Part shown: in pieces, positions 54,167 to 62,260 of the stretch
How positions within the stretch are numbered: the stretch's first letter is position 1
How the letters are laid out: the number at the start of each line of letters is the position of its first letter
Assembly: GCA_964632485.1 (NCBI GenBank)
Contig: CAZWDO010000004.1
Location: forward strand, 1-64,000
Origin: CAZWDO01 sp964632485 [NCBI: uncultured bacterium]
GTDB lineage: Bacteria; JAGOEH01
Reading direction: 5' to 3'
DNA: 64,000 nt
Translations under genes and position numbers: made by a program
Notes under the pieces: generated by a model
Databases searched by the model: none
Told to the model about the DNA's origin: nothing
What the model saw: only the letters and a program-made list of their open reading frames with translations

Positions 54167-55403
54167 GCTGGAAGGGATTATCTCGGCGCCAGGCTCGAAA
54201 AGCTATATGCAGCGGGCATTGCTGGCTGGATTACTGGCCGGGGGAGAAACGATTCTCCGTTCACCGTCAATTTGCGATGATACTATAGCTTGCCGCCAGG
54301 CATGCGAAGCGCTTGGACTTAAAATTATTGAAGAACATGATTTATGGCGTTTAAAACGCGACCGGTTTCATCGGGCCGAAGAACTCCATTGCGGCGAATC
54401 GGGGCTTTGCCTTCGCATGATGAGTCCAGTAGCCGCTCTCTTCGATTGGCCCATTCTTCTGACTGGAAAAGGAACTTTAAAAACCCGCCCTATGTCCATG
54501 CTGGTTGAACCTCTCACAAAACTGGGAGCTAATTGCTCACTTAACGATCAGTTCCTCCCTATCCATATTCGGGGACCTTTACAGGGTGGAAACATCACCA
54601 TCGACGGGAGCAGCAGTTCACAATTTCTAACCGGTTTATTAATGGCATTGCCTCTGATTGAACACGACTCTCATATTCAAGCGCTCAATCTTAAAAGTAC
54701 TCCCTACATCGACATGACACTCAACATACTGAATAAATTTTCTATCTGGCTCAAGCATCTACAATATAAAGATTTTTTTATATCAGGCAGACAGCAATAT
54801 TGCGCCGCCGATATTACAATAGAAGGCGATTGGTCGGGAGCGGCATTTCTTTTAGTAGCAGGCGCTATTGCCGGAAAGATTACCATTACAGGACTAAATC
54901 CTCATTCACTCCAGGCGGATCGGGCCATTATAACAGCTCTCCAACTGGCGCGGGGGAATTTCGCTTATAACGACCAGAATCAACTAATAATCGAACCATC
55001 AACTCTCAAGGGTTTTGAATTTGATGCCTCTGATTGTCCTGACCTGTTTCCCCCGCTTACTGTCCTGGCTCTGCATTGTCAAGGAATCTCTCGAATTTAC
55101 GGTACCAACCGTTTAAAATATAAAGAATCGGACAGAGCGTTCGCGCTGGTTTATGAATTTAGCCGTTTAGGGGGCCAGATTATTCAAAAGGATAATTATA
55201 TTGAAATAGAAGGGAACCGTCCCCTTGCCGGAGAAATCAATTCGCATCACGACCATCGGATTGCTATGGCAGGCGCCATCGCCGGATTGCGTTCAAAAAA
55301 AGGCATTCGGATACTCAACAGTGAAGCCGTATCCAAATCCTATCCCAAATTTTTTGAGGATTTAAAAAAACTGAACGCAACTCTCTTTTGGGAGGAAGAA
55401 TGA
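54141..55403 (+). CDS. aroA: 3-phosphoshikimate 1-carboxyvinyltransferase (EPSP synthase)
   Basis: Adds enolpyruvyl to shikimate-3-phosphate. 420 residues from ATG 54141 (GGAG upstream), overlapping the previous gene by 26 bp. Motifs: APGSKSYMQRALLAGLL, CGESGLCLRMMSPVAALFD, TGKGTLKTRPM, SSSQFLTGLLMALP, DCPDLFPPLTVLAL, RLKYKESDRA and HHDHRIAMAGAIAGL. The stop overlaps the aroC ATG (ATGA). Confidence 0.96.
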   Translation: MQNYLHYSELEGIISAPGSKSYMQRALLAGLLAGGETILRSPSICDDTIACRQACEALGLKIIEEHDLWRLKRDRFHRAEELHCGESGLCLRMMSPVAALFDWPILLTGKGTLKTRPMSMLVEPLTKLGANCSLNDQFLPIHIRGPLQGGNITIDGSSSSQFLTGLLMALPLIEHDSHIQALNLKSTPYIDMTLNILNKFSIWLKHLQYKDFFISGRQQYCAADITIEGDWSGAAFLLVAGAIAGKITITGLNPHSLQADRAIITALQLARGNFAYNDQNQLIIEPSTLKGFEFDASDCPDLFPPLTVLALHCQGISRIYGTNRLKYKESDRAFALVYEFSRLGGQIIQKDNYIEIEGNRPLAGEINSHHDHRIAMAGAIAGLRSKKGIRILNSEAVSKSYPKFFEDLKKLNATLFWEEE

Positions 55404-56398
55404 ATCAATTTGGGCGAATCTTTTCGGTTATGCTTGCTGGAGAATCCCATGGCCCGGGTATCATTGTTATGATCGATGGCTGCCCGGCGGGAATTCCGCT
55501 TACAATTACCGATTTCCACGAAGATTTGGCGCGGCGACGCCCCGGAGAAACGGGAACGACCCCCCGCATTGAAACGGATCCGATTCAATTTATCAGCGGA
55601 ATCTTTAACGGAACAAGTACCGGTTCACCCATTACCCTATTTTGTCCCAACGGAAACACCCGTTCCGATGATTATGCCCATCTAATCGAACACCCTCGCC
55701 CCGGGCATGCCGATTGGGTCGCGCGCGAGAAATATCAAAATTTCCAGGATTATCGCGGCGGGGGGCATTTTTCCGGTCGAATTAGCTTAGCGCGGGTACT
55801 AGCCGGCTGTATCGCAAAAAAAATCATTGGCCCTGTAAAAATTGAAGCGCGGCTGATCAGCGCCGGGGGAAGCACCGATATCGAATCGGAAATTGCTCAA
55901 GCCTCCAGCAAGGGTGATTCGGTTGGAGGCATCATTGAATGCATCATCCCCAATCCTCCCATTGGTCTTGGCGAACCATTTTTCGATTCTATCGAATCTT
56001 TGATTTCTCATGCTGTTTTTGCTATCCCGGGAATTAAAGGCATTGAATTTGGGTCAGGCTTCAATTGCGCCTGCATGCCAGGCAGCGAATGCAACGATCC
56101 CATCATTAACGACCAGGGGCAAACTGCAACCAATCATGCAGGCGGTATCAACGGCGGTATTTCCAATGGCAATCCCATCGTTTTCCGTATTGCCGTCAAA
56201 CCCACAGCCAGCCTGTCGCGTGAGCAACTCTCCTGGCACATGAGCCACCATCAAATCGAATCCCTGAAAATAAAAGGCCGCCACGATATCTGCTTCGCCC
56301 GACGCGTGCCGGTAGTTGTTGAAGCTGTTACCGCTTTTGTTTTAGCCGATCTTTGGCTTATTCGACAAACTCAATTAACGGAAAGGAATGAAAAATGA
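55400..56398 (+). CDS. aroC: Chorismate synthase
   Basis: Makes chorismate from EPSP using reduced FMN. 332 residues from ATG 55400 with GGGAGGAAGA ahead. Signatures: GESHGPGIIVMIDGCPAGIP, RRRPGETGTTPR, RPGHADW, YRGGGHFSGRISLARV, NHAGGINGGISNGNPIVFRIAVKP and RHDICFARRVPVVVEAV. It is slightly short at the C-terminus compared with the usual 350-370 residues, but all flavin and substrate motifs are there. Confidence 0.96.
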   Translation: MNQFGRIFSVMLAGESHGPGIIVMIDGCPAGIPLTITDFHEDLARRRPGETGTTPRIETDPIQFISGIFNGTSTGSPITLFCPNGNTRSDDYAHLIEHPRPGHADWVAREKYQNFQDYRGGGHFSGRISLARVLAGCIAKKIIGPVKIEARLISAGGSTDIESEIAQASSKGDSVGGIIECIIPNPPIGLGEPFFDSIESLISHAVFAIPGIKGIEFGSGFNCACMPGSECNDPIINDQGQTATNHAGGINGGISNGNPIVFRIAVKPTASLSREQLSWHMSHHQIESLKIKGRHDICFARRVPVVVEAVTAFVLADLWLIRQTQLTERNEK

Positions 56399-57450
56399 AT
56401 TTAGAAGATATTCGCACCCGCATTGATCGCTTAGATCATGAATTATTGAAAATCCTCAGTGAACGTATGGAATATGCCTTACAAGCGCGAAAATTTAAAT
56501 CACAAGTCGAAGATTCCACCCGAGAAGAACAAGTCCTAAAAAATCTTAAAAAATATACGATTGGAATAATGGACGCCGATTTCTACGAAAAACTATTTCG
56601 TGAAATTATCCAGGAAAGTAAACGGCTGCAAAACAAAGAGTATCGATTAATAGGATTCCAAGGAAAACATGGCGCGCATAGTGAAGTCGCTGCGCGTGAA
56701 TGGAATAGTGAATTAATTCCAATCCCATGCCGGGAATTTGCTGACGTATTTATTCAGGTCAGCCAGAGTGGATTGGATTTCGGTATTGTACCGGTTGAAA
56801 ACACGTTAGGTGGTGTTGTGGGCGATGTGAACGATCTGCTGATTGAAACCAATCTGAAAATATTTGCAGAAATCGAAATACCGATCCATCATTGCCTGCT
56901 GATAACTGGCGAAACCGATTACCGAGAAATCCGCGACGTCTATTCCCATCCCCAGGCATTGTTCCAATGTCGTAATTTTCTTGAACGCAACCATCTCGAG
57001 CCGGTACCCTATTATGATACGGCCGGCGCTGCGCGGATGTTATCCGAAGAACGCCCCAAAGCGACTGCCGTTATCGCCAGCCATCTCTGCGCCGAACTCT
57101 ATGATCTGGAAATTATCAAGGAAAATATCGAAGACCATGAAATCAACCGAACTCGTTTTCTAATTCTCGCCCGGGAAGAATCTCCCCAGGAAGGCAATAA
57201 ATGTTCGATCGTATTTTCCACCGCTCATAAAGCTGGCACCTTATTCAGGGTATTGGAACGTTTCGCTCAGGAAAATATTAATTTAACCCGGATCGAATCG
57301 ATTCCCGACAAACCCGGTTCTTTTGCTTTTTTTCTTGATTTCCAGGGAAATAAAAATGATGAGCCCATTCAACGTATTCTGAAGGATGTTGAGGTAATGA
57401 CTAATAATTATAAATTCCTGGGTTGCTATCTCGGAAGGAGCTCTCAATGA
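56395..57450 (+). CDS. pheA: Bifunctional chorismate mutase / prephenate dehydratase
   Basis: 351 residues. Residues 1-80 are an AroQ-type chorismate mutase (RIDRLDHELLKILSERM, ALQARKFK). Residues 85-260 are prephenate dehydratase (GFQGKHGAHSEVAA, GIVPVENTLGGVVGDV, and the catalytic TRF in NRTRFLIL). Residues about 268-345 are an ACT domain (HKAGTLFRVLERFAQENINLTRIESIPDK), expected to bind phenylalanine for feedback inhibition. ATG overlaps the aroC stop by 4 bp. Confidence 0.95.
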   Translation: MNLEDIRTRIDRLDHELLKILSERMEYALQARKFKSQVEDSTREEQVLKNLKKYTIGIMDADFYEKLFREIIQESKRLQNKEYRLIGFQGKHGAHSEVAAREWNSELIPIPCREFADVFIQVSQSGLDFGIVPVENTLGGVVGDVNDLLIETNLKIFAEIEIPIHHCLLITGETDYREIRDVYSHPQALFQCRNFLERNHLEPVPYYDTAGAARMLSEERPKATAVIASHLCAELYDLEIIKENIEDHEINRTRFLILAREESPQEGNKCSIVFSTAHKAGTLFRVLERFAQENINLTRIESIPDKPGSFAFFLDFQGNKNDEPIQRILKDVEVMTNNYKFLGCYLGRSSQ

Positions 57451-58232
57451 AAATCGCGCTGTTAGGGTTAGGCGCTATTGGAAGTTGGTTTGCCCATGAA
57501 CTGGCTAAGTATAACGAAGTTTATGTCTATGATATTAATCCGCAAATAGTTTCCCGGTTCGAAGCCTGCAAGCCAATTAACAAACTGGAAGACTTGAAAA
57601 CGATACGCCCTGAAATGGTACTTAACGCGGTTAGCTTAAATCAGACCATTTCAGTGTTTCGCTCTATTATCCAATATCTGGAGCCGAACTGTACGTTAGT
57701 GGACGTAGCATCCGTTAAGGTCGGCTTACAGGAATTTTACAGTACCGTCCAACAGCCTTTTGTATCGATCCATCCGATGTTCGGCCCCACTTTTGCCGAC
57801 CTGCATCACCTAATTGAGGAGAATGCGGTCATTATTACAGAATCGGACGATAACGGAGTTCGCTTTTTCCGTGATTTTTTCCAACGCTTCCATTTGAATC
57901 TCTATGAGTATTCGTTTGTCGAACATGACCAGGTTATCGCCTATTCATTATCGATTCCTTTTATATCCACCATGGTATTTGCCGGATGCATGAATAACCA
58001 GGCAGTTCCTGGCACGACTTTTAAAAAGCATCTTGCAATTGCCAAGGGATTGCTTTCAGAAACGGATGAATTACTTTGCGAGATTCTATTCAACCCGAAT
58101 ACAATCACCCAGGTTGAAAAAATTAATGCCCGGCTGAGCTATTTAATCCATATCATTAAAGATCGTGATTTCGAGGAAATGCAAAAATTTTTAAAAGGAT
58201 TGCGCTCAAATATTTTACAGCCGCCGAAATAA
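57447..58232 (+). CDS. tyrA: Prephenate dehydrogenase-like protein
   Basis: 261 residues from ATG 57447 (GGAAGGAGC upstream), overlapping pheA by 4 bp. The N-terminal Rossmann start ALLGLGAIGSWFAHELA and the helical C-domain with VSIHPMFGPTFADL match the TyrA family. It has no chorismate mutase or ACT domain. Last gene of the operon and closes the tyrosine branch. Conserved residues needed to choose between prephenate and arogenate as substrate cannot be read with certainty. Confidence 0.85.
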   Translation: MKIALLGLGAIGSWFAHELAKYNEVYVYDINPQIVSRFEACKPINKLEDLKTIRPEMVLNAVSLNQTISVFRSIIQYLEPNCTLVDVASVKVGLQEFYSTVQQPFVSIHPMFGPTFADLHHLIEENAVIITESDDNGVRFFRDFFQRFHLNLYEYSFVEHDQVIAYSLSIPFISTMVFAGCMNNQAVPGTTFKKHLAIAKGLLSETDELLCEILFNPNTITQVEKINARLSYLIHIIKDRDFEEMQKFLKGLRSNILQPPK

Positions 58233-58390
58233 ATTCTGTTGTAACCTCTTCCCGAAGTTGGAGAGATCTGAATCCATCATTCAATAACTAACGGGATCAT
58301 TTTAAAAACCAATAGTTTCCGTGACCTTGTTCTCCGATTTTAGATGGCTGAACGAAGCCCGGAATGGCAAACCGGAAGCGGCTTTTGTAG

Positions 58391-58420
58391 CTGACTTGCG
58401 AAGTCAGAATCTTGTTTTAA
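58391..58420 (+). terminator. Terminator of the aromatic operon
   Basis: A 7-bp stem CTGACTT (58391-58397) / AAGTCAG (58401-58407) with GCG loop, followed by a T-rich AATCTTGTTTTAATTC. A weaker stem AAGCC (58355-58359) / GGCTT (58380-58384) followed by TTTG lies just upstream. The rest of 58233-58425 has no frame of note. Confidence 0.6.
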
Positions 58421-58425
58421 TTCTT

Positions 58426-59502
58426 TTAAATCCGTTTGACGACTTCTTCTGCCATTTGCCGAGTGCCGACAGCCAAACCTTTCATCTGCAGATCAATGGT
58501 ATGTAAGCCACAGTCCAGGACGCTGAAAATAGCTGCTTTAATTTTATTCGACCATTCAACCATATCGAACGAATACTCTAACATCATGGCAAAACTAAGG
58601 ATTGTTGCTAAAGGATTCGCTTTGTTCTGGCCAGCGATGTCGGGAGCCGAACCATGAATGGGTTCGTAAAGCCCAAACCGATCCTCCCGTAAACTGGCAG
58701 AGGGTAACATGCCAATTGAACCAGTCAGCATGGAAGCCTCGTCGCTAAGAATATCTCCAAACAAATTCCCGGTTAAAATCACGTCAAACTGACACGGATT
58801 ACGCACTAACTGCATGGCCGCATTATCCACATACATGTGTTCCAACGCGATTTTGGGGTAATCCTGATGAACCCTGGACACAACTTCCCGCCAGAGACGC
58901 GAGGTTTCCAATACATTGGCTTTGTCCACCGAGGTCACTTTTCCCCGGCGCAAACCAGCCAAACGAAACGCAACCCGCGCAACCCGATCGATTTCCGTTG
59001 TACTATAAGTCATCTCATCGGACGCCCGAAACTCATTTTCTGAGACACATATCCGTTTTTTATCGCCAAAATACACATCACCCGTCAATTCGCGAACGAC
59101 CAGCAGGTCCAGTTGATCACCTAATAATTCAGCTTTAAGCGAGCTGGCATCTCTTAATTGGGGAAACAAGATAGCTGGGCGCAAATTGGCAAACACCCCT
59201 AAAGCCTGACGGATGCGTAATAATCCCTTTTCCGGGCGCTGGGAGGGTGGAAGATGATCCCATTGAGGACCTCCAACCGCGCCTAATAGAACACTATCAC
59301 TCGCGCGACAAGCAATTAATGTCTCCTCCGGTAGAGGATTAGATGTTTGATCCACCGCCGCGCCACCCATCAATTGCGTATTTAAAACAAATTTTATTCT
59401 GGAAAGCTGACTTACCCGTTCGATGACCAAGCGGGTCGCATCGATAATCTCCGGTCCGATTCCATCACCCGGTAAAAGCGTAATATGAAATTCTTTCGCC
59501 AT
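58426..59502 (-). CDS. leuB: 3-isopropylmalate dehydrogenase
   Basis: Oxidative decarboxylation step of leucine synthesis. 358 residues from ATG 59502 (AAGGAG upstream). Motifs: [75 protein letters not shown] and [24 protein letters not shown]. It stands alone, with no leuA, leuC or leuD nearby. Confidence 0.96.
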   Translation of the reverse strand: MAKEFHITLLPGDGIGPEIIDATRLVIERVSQLSRIKFVLNTQLMGGAAVDQTSNPLPEETLIACRASDSVLLGAVGGPQWDHLPPSQRPEKGLLRIRQALGVFANLRPAILFPQLRDASSLKAELLGDQLDLLVVRELTGDVYFGDKKRICVSENEFRASDEMTYSTTEIDRVARVAFRLAGLRRGKVTSVDKANVLETSRLWREVVSRVHQDYPKIALEHMYVDNAAMQLVRNPCQFDVILTGNLFGDILSDEASMLTGSIGMLPSASLREDRFGLYEPIHGSAPDIAGQNKANPLATILSFAMMLEYSFDMVEWSNKIKAAIFSVLDCGLHTIDLQMKGLAVGTRQMAEEVVKRI

Positions 59503-59523
59503 CGGATTCTCCTTTTTTATCAT

Positions 59524-59915
59524 GTTTAACAGATAGTAATCAATAATACCGTGTCATCAAATTTTAATAAGTATAATAAATTTTTGACTTCATGTCAATA
59601 TTAAATTTACATAATATCTGTCCAAACATCCCATTTTTAATTCATCCAGAGTTGAATTTGGCAAGGCAAAATCTATCAGATTGCTATACCAGCTACTTTA
59701 AGCAGAGTTACTTCATATTGTCTTTCATGACACATTCATAGATTCACCTAAATTTTAAAAATCAGCTTAACGCTGGAGGTTTACATTGCTCCCCAAAATT
59801 TTTCGCTTGTATTTCCGCGTAAATGGCATTATATATAAAATTAAACCACGGACCTCTTACCCACCACCGACAGGATACAAGTTTCCTTTTTTTTTCTGAA
59901 ATAAGGTAGGGAATC
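59524..59915. other. Divergent intergenic region between leuB and the flavoprotein gene
   Basis: About 390 bp, AT-rich. It holds the leuB promoter (59570-59598) and a weak forward candidate (TTGTAT 59807-59812, 17 nt, TATATA 59830-59835) for the flavoprotein gene. Small palindrome CAGC-TTAAC-GCTG at 59763-59775. No gene seen. Confidence 0.4.
59570..59598 (-). promoter_or_regulatory. Promoter of leuB
   Basis: Minus strand TTGACA (59598-59593), 17-nt spacer, TATACT (59575-59570). The leader is about 60 nt; no leucine-rich leader peptide is seen. Confidence 0.7.
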
Positions 59916-61151
59916 ATGAAGCATATAGCAGTAATAGGCGGTGGCGCGGCCGGGCTGATGGCTGCTCTATCCGCGGCAGAACAGGGCGCCCACGTAGCGC
60001 TTTTTGAACGCAACGACCGGGTTGGGAAAAAATTATCCATGACTGGCAACGGCCAGGGGAATTTCACAAATACCGATATTGCAGTTCATAATTATCATTG
60101 CCCGCAAGATCTATTTGTAGCTACCGTTCTGGACCGTTTCACACTCTCAATGACACTTGAATTTTTTGATCGACTGGGTATCCCCGCAAGGCCGGATTCA
60201 AGGAATCGGTACTACCCCCGCGGATTGCAGGCATCCGGACTGACCGATGCATTTCGGTTGACACTGGAGCGTTATCCCATCACTCTTCAAACACAACGTC
60301 TCATCACTGGAATCAAACCCGGCCTTAACGAATGGTTGGTCAATGGCCCTGATCATCGCGCCATGGCTTTTGATAGTGTTATCCTGGCCTGTGGCGGCAA
60401 GGCAGCTCCCCACACAGGCAGCGATGGCTCAGGGTATGATCTGATCCGCCCCCTGGGCCATACTGTTACTCCTCTATATCCGGCGTTGGTACCTTTGAAA
60501 CTCAACTCTGACTGGCATAAAGCAATGGCCAACATGAAATGGGAAGCCGGCGTCCAACTATTGATTGATAAAAAACCGGTTGACTCTCTGGTAGATGATA
60601 TTATTTTTACCGATTATGGAATCTCGGGAAGCGCGATTTTCCAATTGAGCCGAGCAGCCGTTCGTGCGCATTATCAAAAAAAACATGTTATTATCAGCCT
60701 TGATTTGCTTCCCGAAGAAAACTCAGCCCAGACGTTACAGCATTTAAAAATTCGTCGGAACAGGTGGTCCCATTGTCCCCTGGATCTATTTTTTAGTGGA
60801 TGGATTAACAAGCGGATCGGCCAAACACTACTGCGTATCATCGGCAAAAATTTAAGCCATGCATCACAGTCTCTCACCGAAAGCGATCTCTTTCAACTCT
60901 CCCATCTCCTTCATGACCTGCGCTTTGATGTATCCGGGCATCTCAACTGGCCCCAGGCGCAAATCACTTTAGGCGGAGTGGATTGCGCTGAAATCGATCC
61001 ACAAACCCTGCAATCCAGACTCCATCAAGGGTTGCGCTTCGCTGGAGAAATAATGGATGTCGACGGAGCTTGCGGCGGTTACAACCTTCAATGGGCCTGG
61101 TCTTCCGGTTGGGTCGCCGGCAGCTCATCTGCCACTGAAAAAAGTCCTTGA
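59916..61151 (+). CDS. NAD(P)/FAD-dependent oxidoreductase of the HI0933/YhiN (BaiN-like) family
   Basis: 411 residues. N-terminal FAD motif IAVIGGGAAGLMAALSAAEQGAHVALFER, then NDRVGKKLSMTGNGQGNFTN, the signature of this family. ILACGGKAAPHTGSDGSGYDL, FTDYGISGSAIFQLSR and the C-terminal FAGEIMDVDGACGGYNLQWAWSSGWVAG are typical. The physiological reaction of most members is unclear. Its stop codon lies within the -35 box of the aldolase promoter. Confidence 0.92.
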   Translation: MKHIAVIGGGAAGLMAALSAAEQGAHVALFERNDRVGKKLSMTGNGQGNFTNTDIAVHNYHCPQDLFVATVLDRFTLSMTLEFFDRLGIPARPDSRNRYYPRGLQASGLTDAFRLTLERYPITLQTQRLITGIKPGLNEWLVNGPDHRAMAFDSVILACGGKAAPHTGSDGSGYDLIRPLGHTVTPLYPALVPLKLNSDWHKAMANMKWEAGVQLLIDKKPVDSLVDDIIFTDYGISGSAIFQLSRAAVRAHYQKKHVIISLDLLPEENSAQTLQHLKIRRNRWSHCPLDLFFSGWINKRIGQTLLRIIGKNLSHASQSLTESDLFQLSHLLHDLRFDVSGHLNWPQAQITLGGVDCAEIDPQTLQSRLHQGLRFAGEIMDVDGACGGYNLQWAWSSGWVAGSSSATEKSP

Positions 61152-61176
61152 CAAAAGAATCGCTTTTGGCTATATT
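61148..61176 (+). promoter_or_regulatory. Promoter of the class II aldolase gene
   Basis: TTGACA at 61148-61153, 17-nt spacer, TATATT at 61171-61176. The -35 box includes the stop codon of the flavoprotein gene. Confidence 0.7.
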
Positions 61177-61225
61177 GATTTTAAAACAAGTTCTTGAATA
61201 ATCATCAACCAGGAAAGAGGTCACT

Positions 61226-62206
61226 ATGAGTGAACGCGTCCATTATCGTGAGCTGGGATTGGTCAATACAAAAGAGCTTTTTAAAAAAGCCATGGAAGGT
61301 AAGTATGCTATTCCCGCTTACAATTTCAACAACATGGAGCAATTGCAGGCTATTATTTATGCTTGTATCGAATCCAATTCCCCAGTAATTTTGCAGGTAT
61401 CCAAGGGAGCGCGGAGTTATGCCAATTCGACATTACTGCGTTATATGGCGCGTGGAGCCGTTGAAATGGCGCGTGAAGTCGGCTCGAAAATTCCCATCGT
61501 TCTTCACCTGGATCACGGCGATTCGTTTGAACTTTGCAAATCGTGTATTGAAAGCGGATTTTCATCAGTTATGATCGACGGCTCTCATCTCCCCTATGAT
61601 GAAAACGTGGCATTGACGCGTAAAGTCGTTGAATATGCTCATCAACACGATGTGACTGTCGAAGGCGAACTGGGCGTTCTCGCCGGAATCGAAGATGAAG
61701 TATCATCTGAGCATTCTCATTATACACAACCTGAAGAAGTCCAGGATTTCGTTTCCAAAACCGGAGTCGATAGCTTAGCCATTTCAATTGGAACTTCCCA
61801 CGGGGCTTATAAATTTAAACTTGTTCCCGGTGAAGAACCCCCCTCCTTACGATTCGATATCCTGGAAGAAATCGAAAAACGGATACCGGGATTTCCGATT
61901 GTGCTGCATGGCGCATCTTCAGTAGTTCAAGAGTATGTGGAAATGATTAATCAAAACGGCGGCCAACTGGATGGCGCCATTGGAATTTCTGAAAACCAAC
62001 TGCGCAAAGCGGCCAGATCCGCCGTTTGTAAAATTAATATTGATAGTGATGGCCGCTTGGTCGTTACGGCTATCATTCGCCGCGAGTTTGCCAAAAATCC
62101 TAAGGAATTTGATCCCCGCAAATATATGGGACCTGCTCGTGAGGAGTTAAAAAAACTAATTATTAGTAAAAATACCAATGTTCTGGGCTCCGCAGGCCAG
62201 GCATAA
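61226..62206 (+). CDS. fba: Class II fructose-bisphosphate aldolase
   Basis: Zinc-dependent cleavage of fructose 1,6-bisphosphate in glycolysis and gluconeogenesis. 326 residues. Zinc-binding and active residues: LHLDHGDSFE, SVMIDGSHLPYDEN, TVEGELGVLAGIEDE, AISIGTSHGAYKF, VLHGASSV and CKINIDSDGR. It belongs to the KbaY/GatY-like group; the exact sugar is inferred from similarity. Own strong promoter; GGAAAGAGG ahead of the ATG. Confidence 0.93.
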   Translation: MSERVHYRELGLVNTKELFKKAMEGKYAIPAYNFNNMEQLQAIIYACIESNSPVILQVSKGARSYANSTLLRYMARGAVEMAREVGSKIPIVLHLDHGDSFELCKSCIESGFSSVMIDGSHLPYDENVALTRKVVEYAHQHDVTVEGELGVLAGIEDEVSSEHSHYTQPEEVQDFVSKTGVDSLAISIGTSHGAYKFKLVPGEEPPSLRFDILEEIEKRIPGFPIVLHGASSVVQEYVEMINQNGGQLDGAIGISENQLRKAARSAVCKINIDSDGRLVVTAIIRREFAKNPKEFDPRKYMGPAREELKKLIISKNTNVLGSAGQA

Positions 62207-62215
62207 ATCATTGTT

Positions 62216-62245
62216 AATGGGGGGAATTATAAATTCCCTCCCATT
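62216..62245 (+). repeat. Imperfect hairpin between fba and dinG
   Basis: AATGGGGGGAATT (62216-62228) pairs with AATTCCCTCCCATT (62232-62245) with one bulged T and a 3-nt loop. It may end or protect the fba message, although no T tract follows. Confidence 0.45.
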
Positions 62246-62260
62246 GTAATTAGGGGGGGC

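Noticed and set aside
62216-62245. Calling the fba downstream hairpin a rho-independent terminator
   Set aside because: The stem is good but the sequence after it (GTAATTAGG) is not T-rich, so it is listed only as a hairpin.
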